DNA of 64,000 bases from Methylobacterium hispanicum (lineage in GTDB: Bacteria; Pseudomonadota; Alphaproteobacteria; Rhizobiales; Beijerinckiaceae), in the NCBI RefSeq assembly GCF_022179285.1, contig NZ_BPQO01000007.1, forward strand, positions 186,001-250,000, written 5' to 3'. A model generated the notes under the pieces. The model was given only the letters and a program-made list of their open reading frames with translations. It was not told where the DNA came from and did not search any database. The stretch's first letter is position 1; every line of letters starts with the position of its first letter. Shown here one piece after another: positions 25,539 to 35,656 of this stretch. The position numbers and the translations under genes are program-made.

Positions 25539-25910
25539 TCACCGGTCCCGCCGGGCGCCGCGGCGCTCGCGGGTGGTCCGGGTGGCGGCGTGGAAGTCGT
25601 CGGGCTTGGTGCGGACCCAGGCGAGGAAGCGGGCGATCTCCGGATCCGTCCGCAGGGCCTCGACGTCTGCGAGCCGGCGGGCGATCTCGGCCTCGCTGTA
25701 GCGGGCGTGGATCGCCGAGTGGCAGATCTGGTGCAGCCGCACCGTGCCCCGATGGGTCCCGCCCTTCAGCTTCGGCGTGAGGTGATGCAGGCTCGAGCGC
25801 GCGCCCGGCGGGATCGGTCGGTCGCAGAGCGGGCAGATCGTCGGCGCGGCCGCCAGCGGCCCGTGCGTCGCCGGGTCGTCGTCGCGCCACCTGCGGTCCC
25901 GCCTGCCCAA
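25539..25910 (-). CDS. HNH nuclease-like protein
   Basis: A protein of about 123 residues starting at TTG 25910 with GGGAGG upstream. A CxxC pair (CPLCDRPIP) is followed by SSLHHLTPKLKGGTHRGTVRLHQICHSAIH, the His-His...Asn/His arrangement of a zinc-stabilised HNH domain. The catalytic HH is present; the central Asn position is replaced by Thr/His-rich sequence. Free-standing short HNH proteins can be housekeeping, phage-derived or defence-linked. Nothing phage-like is nearby, and its target is unknown. Confidence 0.75.
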   Translation of the reverse strand: MGRRDRRWRDDDPATHGPLAAAPTICPLCDRPIPPGARSSLHHLTPKLKGGTHRGTVRLHQICHSAIHARYSEAEIARRLADVEALRTDPEIARFLAWVRTKPDDFHAATRTTRERRGARRDR

Positions 25911-25952
25911 ATCGACGCCTCCCGGCCGACCATATGGGGCGCGCCGCCCCGC

Positions 25953-26792
25953 TCAGCGGGCCGCGGCCGCCGCGGCATCGGGACACGCGCGGGCGGCCCC
26001 GAACAGGGCGGCGGCCTCCCCGTCGCGCGCGCCCAGGATGCTGACATGGTCGCCCGGGATCGGTTCGAACCGGGCCCTCCCCGCCTCCGCGAGCCGGCGG
26101 CCGAGGCGCTCGGGCACCACCGGGTCGTCCGTGCCGTGGACGATCAGGATCGGGCCGGAGAGTCCCGCGATGCGCAGGTCCGACCGGTAGGTGTCGCGCA
26201 GGAGCCAGCCCGGCGCCGCCGGGACATGCACGCGCGCGGCCGAGACCATCGAGTCGAACGGCGCCTCCAGGTAGAGGCCCGCGAAAGCTCCGGCGGGCAG
26301 CCGCGCCGCGACCGCCACCGCGACCGCCGCCCCCAGCGAGTGGCCGTGCAGCAGGATCGGCGCGCCCGGCGCCCGCGCGCGCGCCGCCGCCACGGCGGCG
26401 AGCCCGTCGGCGATCAGCCCGTCCTCGGAGGGCGCGCCGGTCGAGCCCGGATAGCCCCGGTAGGCCGGGGCCAGCACGCCCCAGCCGGCAGCAGCCCAGG
26501 GATCGGCGACGAAGCGCTCCGCGTGGTATTCCGGCAGCGAGGCGTTGCCGTGGAAGCTCACCACCACGCCGCAGCCCGGGCGCGGCGCCCGCCACAGGGC
26601 GTAGAGGCGTTCCCCATCCGCCGTCTCTAAGGTGATCGCCGCGGCTCCCGGCGGCACGGCCCGGTCGCCGGCGGGGGCGGCCTCGCCGTAGGCGCCGGGA
26701 TAGATCAGCCGCCGCTGCACCAGCGCCAGGGCCCCGACCCCGCCCGCGGAGAGGAGCGCCGCGGCGGCGAGCAGGAGAATCGGGAGGCGCAT
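25953..26792 (-). CDS. Membrane-anchored alpha/beta hydrolase (BEM46/ABHD13-like)
   Basis: A 279-residue protein with an N-terminal hydrophobic segment (residues 3-26) acting as signal or anchor, then an alpha/beta hydrolase: oxyanion strand VVVSFHGNASLPEYH, APAYRGYPGSTGAPSEDGL, nucleophile LLHGHSLGAAVAVA, acid ILIVHGTDDPVVPERL and His in PGDHVSIL. These are signatures of the BEM46/ABHD13 group of serine hydrolases, whose substrates are unclear. The HNH gene follows 42 bases downstream. Confidence 0.85.
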   Translation of the reverse strand: MRLPILLLAAAALLSAGGVGALALVQRRLIYPGAYGEAAPAGDRAVPPGAAAITLETADGERLYALWRAPRPGCGVVVSFHGNASLPEYHAERFVADPWAAAGWGVLAPAYRGYPGSTGAPSEDGLIADGLAAVAAARARAPGAPILLHGHSLGAAVAVAVAARLPAGAFAGLYLEAPFDSMVSAARVHVPAAPGWLLRDTYRSDLRIAGLSGPILIVHGTDDPVVPERLGRRLAEAGRARFEPIPGDHVSILGARDGEAAALFGAARACPDAAAAAAR

Positions 26793-26969
26793 CGGGACGC
26801 TCGGGCCGGGAAGGAGGCCCCGTTATAGCGGCGCCCGCCCCGCGCGCGAGGCGCGGCCGGCGCGGCGGAATGCCGAGATGCGGGGCGCGCCGGTGATCCG
26901 GGCGCGCCGTGTCAGGCGCGGCCGCGCCCGCGGCATTGACAAGGCCCCGTAAACCACGGAGGCTCCCGG

Positions 26970-29040
<2,071 letters not shown>

Positions 29041-29069
29041 GCCGGGACGGGGCATCCGGTGAGCGACAG

Positions 29070-29105
29070 GGCGGCGGGTTCCGAGAGGGCCCGCCGCCTT
29101 TTTCA
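29070..29105 (+). terminator. Rho-independent terminator of thiC
   Basis: GGCGGCGGG (29070-29078) pairs with CCCGCCGCC (29090-29098), followed by TTTTT. It lies ~30 bases after the thiC stop. Confidence 0.9.
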
Positions 29106-29246
29106 TGGCCGGTCCGGGCGCGTACAATTTCTCGGGCCCCGGTCACCCCGCGTTAACGGTTCTTCTGAAAGGCCTCCTCGCGTTAAAGCCGCGGTCATCA
29201 TCCGGGCGCCAGATGGACCTCTGTATTCTATCGGAGGCCCATGGCC

Positions 29247-29621
29247 ATGAGCGAGATCGGCAGCGTGCAACCGGCGGACCGGCCGGCGCCCGTCGTCGCG
29301 CCCGTCGCGGCTGCCGCGCCGGCGCGCGCGGTCGCGGCGGAGCCCACGCGCACCCCGCTCGAGCCGGCGGTGAAGCTCGACCTGAGCGCGGAGGCGGATG
29401 CCCCCTCCCCCGCGCAGACGGAGGCGGATTACCGCGCGCAGTACGTGCGCGACGCGGACGCGCGACAGATGGTCTACCAAGTGGTCGATCCGGCCTCGGG
29501 CGACATCGTCGTGCAGCTCCCGACCGTGACGGTGCTGAAGGCCCGCGCCTACGCGGAGCGCGAGGCCGCGCAGACGGCACGCGCCGGCGCGCAGACGGCG
29601 CAGGTCGACCGCAAAGCCTGA
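29247..29621 (+). CDS. FlaG-like flagellar protein
   Basis: About 124 residues. ATG 29247 is preferred because GGAGG lies nine bases upstream; ATG 29241 is too close to it. The N-terminal half is Ala/Pro-rich and disordered. The C-terminal RQMVYQVVDPASGDIVVQLPTVTVL matches the FlaG core (R.vvqvvD..tGevi.QiP). FlaG influences filament length. It lies opposite, and convergent with, the flagellin gene, separated by a perfect hairpin. Similarity is in a short segment only. Confidence 0.7.
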   Translation: MSEIGSVQPADRPAPVVAPVAAAAPARAVAAEPTRTPLEPAVKLDLSAEADAPSPAQTEADYRAQYVRDADARQMVYQVVDPASGDIVVQLPTVTVLKARAYAEREAAQTARAGAQTAQVDRKA

Positions 29622-29642
29622 CGGCGCCGGTCGTCAGCCGCG

Positions 29643-29687
29643 CAAACGAAGAGGGCCGGGGCGATCTGCCCCGGCCCTCTTCGTTTG
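29643..29687. terminator. Perfect 20-bp-stem bidirectional terminator
   Basis: CAAACGAAGAGGGCCGGGGC (29643-29662) and its exact reverse complement (29668-29687) flank a five-base loop GATCT. A-rich and T-rich ends make it usable on both strands, between the convergent FlaG-like and flagellin genes. Confidence 0.9.
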
Positions 29688-29749
29688 TCCGGCTCGTGTT
29701 CGGCCCGACGGCTCGGGCGCCGCTGTGAGGCGGCGCCCGTCCCTGCTCC

Positions 29750-31978
29750 TTACCGGAGGAGCTGCAGCACGCTCTGCTGGGCCTGGTTGGCCAGCGAGAG
29801 GGCCGAGACGGTCAGCGACTGGCGGGTCGAGAGGGCCTGCGAGTTTGCCGCCTCCTCGTTGAGGTCCGCGTCGGTGAGCTTCGACGAGCCGGTCTGCAGC
29901 ACGTTGATGATCTGCTTGTTGAAGTCCTGCCGGTTCTGCACCACCGACAGGTTCGAGCCGAAGGTCGAGGCCTGCTGGCGCAGGGCCGTCGAGGCCTGCG
30001 TCAGCGAGGAGATGACCTTGTTGGTCGAGGAGATGTCCTCGAACTCGTTCAGACCGTTCTGCCCGAGCTTGGTCAGGCCGAGACCCGACGGATCGAAGGT
30101 GACGCCGATCAGGTTCATCGTCGATGAGCCCTTCTCGTTGAACGTCAGCTTCAGCGTGTCGCCGTTCAGCAGGTTGACGCCGTTGAATGAGGCGTCCTGG
30201 GCGGTCGTCTTGATGTTGTCCAGGATCTGGTTGAACTGCGAGAGCAGCGACTTGCGAGTATTCTGCGAGTTCACGTCCTCGACCGGCGCCTGGGCGGTCG
30301 AGAACAGCGCCGACGCGGTGCCGCCGATGGTGCCGCCATCGGCCGTGCTGCCGATCGTCGACGAGGCGTAGTCGTTCGTCGTCGAGATCGTCAGCTTGCC
30401 GCTGGCGTCGAGGGCCGCCTGCATGTTGTTGAGGGCGAGCTTGGCGTTGAGGCCGTCCAGCGTCTTCACCGTGCCGTTGGTGCCGTCGCCGAAGGTGACG
30501 TTGACCGCGGTGCCGTTGTTCAGCGAGCCGAAGGTCAGCGTCTTGCCAGAGAGACCGCCGGGGGTGGAGCTGCGTGATGCAGTGAAGCTCGTATCGGTTC
30601 CTGCATTACCAGCGAGGCCCAGGGCTGATAGAGCATTTCCGGTGCCGGTGATATTGAGATCAGCCGTTGTCCCGGTGCTGATCTTCAGGATTCCTCCGGC
30701 AATAGACGAATTTGTCGCGCCTGCGGTCGTTGCGAGCGTAGTCTTTGCGGAGCCTGTGGTTGCCTTTTGGGCGCCTGTCGCTATGTCAACGGCGTTAAGC
30801 ACATCAGTAAGTGTCGCCGTCTGCAAATAGACAATAGAGTTGCCGCTTCCATCTGTCTCAACTGGCGTGTCTGCGTTCGAGCTGTTTTGAACGACGCCTG
30901 GGCGAGTGCTGCTGGATGCGGGTGCCTCTGCGTCTTTGAAAGTAATTGTCTTGCCATTCACTGTTAGAGTTGAGCCGTCAGCGATCAGAGTGCCCAGGCC
31001 TGCTGATCCAGCGGTGCGTGCCACATTGACCGAAGCTGTTCCGCCTCCAGTCGCTGACGTGATGCCGATGGAGGCGAGGATATCTGCCTTGCCGGAGATA
31101 TTCAGATCGGCGCCAACTGAACTCTTCAGGGTTACGATATGACTCGTGTCGTTGATAGATGAGATCGTCTGGGTTGAACTCGCTGTTACCGTCGCGGCGC
31201 CAGCCGAGATCGCAGCCTTCCTTACGCCGCTAGCAAGGTCGATCGCAGAGAGCAGATCGGTGATAGTGCCGCTGCCGAGGTAGACGGTCGAGTTTCCGCT
31301 GCCATCCGTCACTACCTGGCCACCAGTAGTAACGCCGGAACCAGCCGGTACATCGGCCGCCGCAGGCGCTGCGCCGCTACGGAATGTGATAGAGCGGCCA
31401 TTCACCGTTAGCGTGTCGCCGGCTGCAGGTCCGTTCGTCAGGCTGCTCAGTGTCGTCGTCGCAGTTGCCGTACCCGCTGCCGTACCGGCAAGAGTACCTT
31501 GTGTACCGCCGAGCTTTGTTGCGTTTGTTGCTGCGGTCGCGCCGGCGGCATTTCCGCTGAATAGAACATTGCTGCTCGCCTGCGCGTTCGCGTACGACGT
31601 CGTCCCACGCAGATCTGCGGCGGTCGCGCCGGTGATCGTGGTCGAGACGTTCGACTTGGTGGAGTAGCCGATCGTCGCCTGCAGCGCCTGGTTGGCGACC
31701 GACTTGGCGTTGTCGACGAGCTTCTGCAGCGAGGTGATGCCGGTGTTGGCGGCCTGGATCACCTGCACGCCGTTCGAGATCGAGTCGAGGATGTTCGAGA
31801 GGTCGCCGGCGCGGTTGTCGAGGCCCTGGGCCGTGAAGAACGAGCTCGGGCTGTCGAGGGCGGTGTTGACCTTCTTGCCGGTCGCGAGGCGGTTCTGCGT
31901 GGTCGACAGGAGGCTGGCCGTATCCTGGGCCACGAGCAGGTTCTGCCGGGTGGCAGACGAGAGGGTGATGCTGGACAT
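29750..31978 (-). CDS. Flagellin with enlarged, internally duplicated central domain
   Basis: A 742-residue filament protein, well above the few hundred residues common for alphaproteobacterial flagellins. The N-terminal D0/D1 (SSITLSSATRQNLLVAQDTA, LATGKKVNTALDSPSSFFTA) and C-terminal D1/D0 (SSLTQASTALRQQASTFGSN, ANQAQQSVLQLL) are conserved. The centre has two homologous modules (residues ~188-320 and ~336-470) sharing TLTVNG.ITF, DGSGNS.VYL, T.LL.A.D.A.G and ADLNI.G, plus a shorter third copy (~478-535). Bases ~30570-31620 are visibly AT-richer than the rest of the window. It is probably post-transcriptionally controlled by FlbT/FlaF, encoded next to it. Confidence 0.95.
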   Translation of the reverse strand: MSSITLSSATRQNLLVAQDTASLLSTTQNRLATGKKVNTALDSPSSFFTAQGLDNRAGDLSNILDSISNGVQVIQAANTGITSLQKLVDNAKSVANQALQATIGYSTKSNVSTTITGATAADLRGTTSYANAQASSNVLFSGNAAGATAATNATKLGGTQGTLAGTAAGTATATTTLSSLTNGPAAGDTLTVNGRSITFRSGAAPAAADVPAGSGVTTGGQVVTDGSGNSTVYLGSGTITDLLSAIDLASGVRKAAISAGAATVTASSTQTISSINDTSHIVTLKSSVGADLNISGKADILASIGITSATGGGTASVNVARTAGSAGLGTLIADGSTLTVNGKTITFKDAEAPASSSTRPGVVQNSSNADTPVETDGSGNSIVYLQTATLTDVLNAVDIATGAQKATTGSAKTTLATTAGATNSSIAGGILKISTGTTADLNITGTGNALSALGLAGNAGTDTSFTASRSSTPGGLSGKTLTFGSLNNGTAVNVTFGDGTNGTVKTLDGLNAKLALNNMQAALDASGKLTISTTNDYASSTIGSTADGGTIGGTASALFSTAQAPVEDVNSQNTRKSLLSQFNQILDNIKTTAQDASFNGVNLLNGDTLKLTFNEKGSSTMNLIGVTFDPSGLGLTKLGQNGLNEFEDISSTNKVISSLTQASTALRQQASTFGSNLSVVQNRQDFNKQIINVLQTGSSKLTDADLNEEAANSQALSTRQSLTVSALSLANQAQQSVLQLLR

Positions 31979-32027
31979 CGGGGCGATCCGTGCTGATCTG
32001 TGGTCCTGCCTTTCTGGCAGTCGCCCC
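31979..32027 (-). promoter_or_regulatory. Structured 5' leader of flagellin mRNA
   Basis: On the coding strand GGGGCGA (32027-32021) can pair with TCGCCCC (31986-31980), one base before the ATG. They enclose a second hairpin CTGCC-AGAAA-GGCAG (32020-32006). No clear Shine-Dalgarno precedes the ATG. This structure is a candidate target for FlbT, which in Caulobacter binds the flagellin leader. Confidence 0.55.
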
Positions 32028-32175
32028 AGAGATCACGCGGGCCCTTGCCGAGCCCTTAAGCTGATCCGCGAGGTTCCTTGCGTGAGACGCCCGGCGCGGT
32101 TTTTCCGAGGGCCGCGTTGAGTCACGGTTAACGAAGCGTGACTAGGGTGGCGTCAGGTTCCCCGGAGAGCACGCC

Positions 32176-32577
32176 ATGCCCCTGCGCATCGAACTGAAGC
32201 CGTTCGAGCGGCTGATCATCAACGGGGCGGCGATCCGCAACGGCGAGCGTCGCGCCGCCTTCCTGATCGAGACGGCGTGCAAGTTCCTGCGCGAGAGCGA
32301 GATCATCACCGAGAGCGAGGCCGACACGCCCTGCAAGCGCCTGCACCTGACGTTGACGGTAATCTACCTCTCGGAGGAGCCGACCGGGCCGCTCGCCCTG
32401 TTCTACGCGCAGGCGGCCGAACTCGTCCGCCAGGCGCCCGGCACGGCCCCCTACCTCGCGGCGATCCAGCAGGAACTGGAGGCGGGGCGCCACCACGCCG
32501 CGATCAAGCGCGCCCGCGACCTCGTCGCCTACGAGCGCGCGCACCTTGCGCCCGCGGCGGAGCCGGGGGCGGCCTGA
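32176..32577 (+). CDS. flbT: Flagellin synthesis repressor FlbT
   Basis: A 133-residue protein with the family start MPLRIELKPFERLIINGAAI and the conserved FLIETACKFLRESEIITESEA and LALFYAQAAELVRQAP. FlbT is a post-transcriptional regulator that binds flagellin mRNA leaders and lowers their translation and stability until the hook is complete. It is divergent from the flagellin gene and convergent with flaF; in many alphaproteobacteria flaF and flbT are adjacent in one operon, so this split layout is notable. GGAG lies ten bases upstream of ATG 32176. Confidence 0.95.
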   Translation: MPLRIELKPFERLIINGAAIRNGERRAAFLIETACKFLRESEIITESEADTPCKRLHLTLTVIYLSEEPTGPLALFYAQAAELVRQAPGTAPYLAAIQQELEAGRHHAAIKRARDLVAYERAHLAPAAEPGAA

Positions 32578-32583
32578 GGGGCG

Positions 32584-32946
32584 TCAGCGGCCCTGGAGGC
32601 CGGCCGCCAGGTTCTGGTTGATGGTGATCAGGGCGTCGAGCTTCTCGCGCGAGGGATCGACCATGGTGTCGAGGATCCGGCGGAACACGAAGGCCGCGAG
32701 GTTGGCCACGTCCTGCTGCAGGTCCGGCGGCAGCGGGCTTGCCGGGTCGGTCGCGGCGGTTGCCAGGATCGTCCAGACCTTCTGGTTGAAGGTGAGCACC
32801 GCGTTGAGGCCGGCCGCGTGGTTGTCCCAGTCGTCGCGCGCCGCCTGGAGCTGACGCGCGGCCTTCATCAGCACCGCGGCTTCCGCCTCGCGCGGGCTGA
32901 GCGCGACCTGCGCGGTTCTGGCATAGGCGTTGGCGGCGTAGCTCAT
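32584..32946 (-). CDS. flaF: Flagellar biosynthesis regulator FlaF
   Basis: A 120-residue, mostly helical protein: MSYAANAYARTAQVALSPRE is the family start, followed by AARQLQAARDDW, LNAVLTFNQKVWTILATAA and the C-terminal LDALITINQNLAAGLQG. FlaF acts opposite to FlbT, as a chaperone/activator for flagellin synthesis and secretion. It is on the strand opposite flbT, with only six bases between their stops, so the two are transcribed convergently. Confidence 0.93.
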   Translation of the reverse strand: MSYAANAYARTAQVALSPREAEAAVLMKAARQLQAARDDWDNHAAGLNAVLTFNQKVWTILATAATDPASPLPPDLQQDVANLAAFVFRRILDTMVDPSREKLDALITINQNLAAGLQGR

Positions 32947-33129
32947 GCGGACCCGATCCCTGCAACCCGTTCCCGGACGGCGGATGCCGCCCTGCGGGGC
33001 ATCGCCCGGGATTGATCACACGGTAAGCTTAAGGGTGTGTAAGCGCGGGCCGCCGCAATCGCGCCCGCATGCGGTGCCAGACCGGCGCCGGTGCGTGGGG
33101 CTCTCAGGCCCCGGGAATGCTGTCTTGCG

Positions 33130-33381
33130 ATGACGAACTTTCTGCTCGGGGCGGTCGCCGGGGCGCTCTTCGCCTGCGTCGGCACCATCGCGGCCGTGCG
33201 CCAGCCGGAGATCCAGACCCGTCTCGGGCTGCGGCCCGCGGCGATGCTCGCCGCCGCGCCCACCCCCCGGTCGGAGCCCGCCCCGCGGCCGGAGCCCGCC
33301 TGCCCGCCCGCCGCCGCCCGGAAGGTCGGCTCCGTCGAGATGCTGCTCTCGCCGCGCCGCTTCTGGTGGATCGCGCCCTGA
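33130..33381 (+). CDS. Small membrane protein, unknown
   Basis: An 83-residue protein: one N-terminal hydrophobic helix (FLLGAVAGALFACVGTIAAV) followed by a Pro/Ala-rich, probably periplasmic stretch and a basic C-terminus (LLSPRRFWWIAP). No family is recognised. ATG 33130 is the first start after the flaF divergent gap; the ribosome-binding site is weak. Codon use is consistent with coding, but small size keeps confidence moderate. Confidence 0.5.
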   Translation: MTNFLLGAVAGALFACVGTIAAVRQPEIQTRLGLRPAAMLAAAPTPRSEPAPRPEPACPPAAARKVGSVEMLLSPRRFWWIAP

Positions 33382-33405
33382 GGGCCCGCGATCCCGCCGC
33401 CCGCC

Positions 33406-33558
33406 TCAGACGCTGCTGAGCAGGAACATCAGCGCCGTCGTGGCGACCGTGGTGCTGAGGAAGCCGCACAGGGCGGCCGCGAAGGACGGGCCGGTCCGTG
33501 CGCCGAGCGAGGGGCTGGCGACGTCTTGACCGAGGTCCTGGCCGAGGCTCTGGTTCAT
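33406..33558 (-). CDS. Small membrane protein, unknown
   Basis: About 50 residues from ATG 33558, ending in one hydrophobic helix (FAAALCGFLSTTVATTALMFLL). The N-terminal part is polar (MNQSLGQDLGQDVASP). It is convergent with the preceding small gene. There is no recognised family and no strong ribosome-binding site, so it may be spurious. Confidence 0.4.
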   Translation of the reverse strand: MNQSLGQDLGQDVASPSLGARTGPSFAAALCGFLSTTVATTALMFLLSSV

Positions 33559-33696
33559 GGCGGAGATCCTGTCGCCGACGGGCTCGCGTCGGGCATGGGT
33601 TAAGAGTGCGGTCAAGCTCGCGCGGCTTCTGTGCGGAGGCGCACGCGCTCGCCCGGCATGCGGGATGATGTGGAGGGGCGGCCCGGTCCCGGGCCG

Positions 33697-34008
33697 CTAG
33701 TCGCAGCGGTTGATCCGCTTGGCGACGCGCAGGGCGCGCAACTCGCTGCGCAGGTCGATCGCCACCACGCCGGCCCCGCAATCGTCGAAGGCGTCGCGGG
33801 CGTCGTTGTAGCGGTCGCCGACCTCGTCGAGCGTGTCGCAGACCCGGTCGTGGTCGCCGAGGCGGGCTTCCTGGCGCGCCTGGTAGCGGAGCGCCGCCGC
33901 CTCGTCGACCTTGCGCCGGGCCTCGATGCAGGCGGGTGCCGCGAGAGCCGCCTGCGTGGCCAGGGCGAGCCCGAGTGCGGCGATGGCGGCTTTGAGGGGC
34001 TGTTGCAT
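33697..34008 (-). CDS. Small secreted four-cysteine protein
   Basis: A 103-residue protein from ATG 34008 with a signal peptide (cleavage after ALAA, about residue 24). The mature part is helical and charged with four Cys (PACIEARR, DRVCDTL, DDCGAG, NRCD), suggesting two disulfides in the periplasm. No family is recognised. The longer open frame upstream is rejected because it lacks a signal peptide and runs into repeat-poor intergenic sequence. Confidence 0.65.
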   Translation of the reverse strand: MQQPLKAAIAALGLALATQAALAAPACIEARRKVDEAAALRYQARQEARLGDHDRVCDTLDEVGDRYNDARDAFDDCGAGVVAIDLRSELRALRVAKRINRCD

Positions 34009-34192
34009 GGGAACACCGTGGAAACGGGCGCCGGGGTCCCGACGAGCGGAGATCCGCTCCCTGGCCCTTGCGCGTCTGTGACGTGGTCCGAGGTGGTCCG
34101 TCATCCGGACACGGGAGGGGCGGAGGTCGCGGGCGGCCTCCCTGCCGGGCGGTTGCCGCATCCTCCTGTCTTCTGGCCTGGAAACGGCAGAG

Positions 34193-34723
34193 CTAAGCCG
34201 ATGGTTCCGCGGGACGTTTCGCGCCGCGCCGCCGCGAGACCAGGATCTCGGCGAGCGTGACCGGTACGAAGCCCTGGGCATCGACGCCGACGTCGTACTG
34301 CCTGGGGATCGGCTTGAGCTGTCCGTGGCTATGCCCGTGCAGGTTGAGTGCGCCCCGGCCGATCCCATTCCAGGTCCTGAAGGCGTAGTGGCACAGGACG
34401 AGGCGGCGCGCCTCGACGGCGACCTCCGCATAGGGGCCGACCCAGGCCCAGCCCGGCGCCGCGAGCGTGTCGGGCCCGTCGTTGTTCCCGCTGATCAGGC
34501 GCTTGGTGCCGTGGAGCGCGTCCAGGATCTGGCGCAGGCGCGGTCCGCTCGGCCCGAGGGCGAAGTCGCCGAGGTGCCAGACCTCGTCCTCGGGCGCGAC
34601 GCGCGCGTTCCATGCGGCGATGAGGGCGGCGTCGTGCGCCGCGAGGTCCGGAAACGGCCTGCGGTCGAGCCGCAGCACCCGCGGATCCCCGAAATGGGTG
34701 TCGCTGGTGAAGAAGACGGTCAT
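34193..34723 (-). CDS. Calcineurin-like metallophosphoesterase
   Basis: A 176-residue protein. The metal-binding signature runs TSDTHFGD (D.H), VWHLGDFALG (GD), LISGNNDG (GN, with D replacing the usual H), CHYAFRTWNG (H) and LNLHGHSHGQL (GHSH). This is the small single-domain phosphoesterase group, some members of which act on nucleic-acid or nucleotide phosphates. The GNHD/E motif variant (GNND) is common in this subgroup. ATG 34723 is used; no operon partner is evident. Confidence 0.88.
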   Translation of the reverse strand: MTVFFTSDTHFGDPRVLRLDRRPFPDLAAHDAALIAAWNARVAPEDEVWHLGDFALGPSGPRLRQILDALHGTKRLISGNNDGPDTLAAPGWAWVGPYAEVAVEARRLVLCHYAFRTWNGIGRGALNLHGHSHGQLKPIPRQYDVGVDAQGFVPVTLAEILVSRRRGAKRPAEPSA

Positions 34724-34854
34724 GGCGCGGCGCAGGATTCCCTCAACGACGCGCGGCCCCGCATCCCGTTCCATCGCGAAGCCCGCGACCGATGCGGCCG
34801 GACGGCGGATTCGGCTGGACAGGAGGCGGAGGGCCCTTTAACCAAGGCTGCGAC

Positions 34855-34929
34855 GCGGGCGTAGTTCAGTGGTAGAACGTCAGCTTCCCAAGCTGAATGT
34901 CGTCGGTTCGATCCCGATCGCCCGCTCCA
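34855..34929 (+). tRNA. tRNA-Gly (anticodon CCC)
   Basis: A complete cloverleaf: acceptor GCGGGCG pairs with CGCCCGC, the D-arm contains AGTTCAGTGGTAGAAC, the anticodon stem CAGC/GCTG surrounds loop TTCCCAA, and the T-arm contains GGTTCGATCCC. Discriminator T and an encoded CCA complete the 3' end. Anticodon CCC reads GGG codons, frequent in this high-GC genome. Confidence 0.96.
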
Positions 34930-35138
34930 TCGATCCCCTGGAACCGGACGCGTCGGCAGCCGCGGAACCTTCGAGGTTCCCGCGGCGTCCCCTTCCCGCA
35001 TCCCCTCGCTTTCGCCGTCGCGGAATGCCCGCGATGGAGCGCGCCGCTCCGGGGGCCGGCCGGAATCGGCTGGCGTTCGGCGCGACACGGAGGGCCGGCC
35101 CTGAACGGAACGCTCGGGTCCGAGCGCGCGAAACCGGA

Positions 35139-35399
35139 TCAGCGGGAGCAGCCCACACAGATCCCCCGCGTGATCGCGTCGTCGCGGACCTGTTCGGGCG
35201 TGCGCCGTTCGATCGTGCTGCTCTCGTTGGGATCGAGCTTGTCCGGCCTCGGCACGGTCTTGCCGCTCTTCGCGATGTAGTCCGTCCTGTCGGCGACCGC
35301 CTGCGGCGGATCCGACCGGACCGCGTCCTGTCCCAGCGCCGGCAGTGAACCCAGAAGCCCAAGCAGGATTCCAGCGGTCACCGAATGTCGCGCAGACAT
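35139..35399 (-). CDS. Small secreted protein with C-terminal CxxC
   Basis: An 86-residue protein: signal peptide to about residue 23 (SLPALG), then a hydrophilic domain ending in TRGICVGCSR, a CxxC pair three residues from the end. No family is recognised. A FNR/FixK-like palindrome lies ~57 bases upstream of its start, so it may be expressed under low oxygen. The terminal CxxC could bind heme or metal or form a disulfide; this is inference. Confidence 0.6.
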   Translation of the reverse strand: MSARHSVTAGILLGLLGSLPALGQDAVRSDPPQAVADRTDYIAKSGKTVPRPDKLDPNESSTIERRTPEQVRDDAITRGICVGCSR

Positions 35400-35454
35400 G
35401 GCGATCTCCCTAGACGTTCGGGGCAGGATTTCAGGGCGGCTTACGGGCAGGCGC

Positions 35455-35470
35455 TTTGATGCAGGTCAAA
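35455..35470. promoter_or_regulatory. FNR/FixK-type binding site candidate
   Basis: TTTGATGCAGGTCAAA contains TTGA-N6-TCAA and extends to a symmetrical TTTGA/TCAAA, the consensus of CRP/FNR-family regulators such as FixK and FnrN. It lies 56 bases upstream of the minus-strand gene at 35399 and 187 bases upstream of the plus-strand gene at 35657. Confidence 0.6.
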
Positions 35471-35656
35471 GCGAGACACGCGGATCGACCGGAAGGAAGG
35501 CGGCGAGCTTCCTGGGTCAGTCATGCTCCTGTCCAGCGATGCGGCAGGTCCTGTCGTCCCTGAGCCGTCCGAGCGCAGCCCGCGCACGACGAAGCCGGCC
35601 GTCGACCACCGCACCGCGGTCGGACTGCCATCACCTCTCATGACCGGAGGTTTGTC

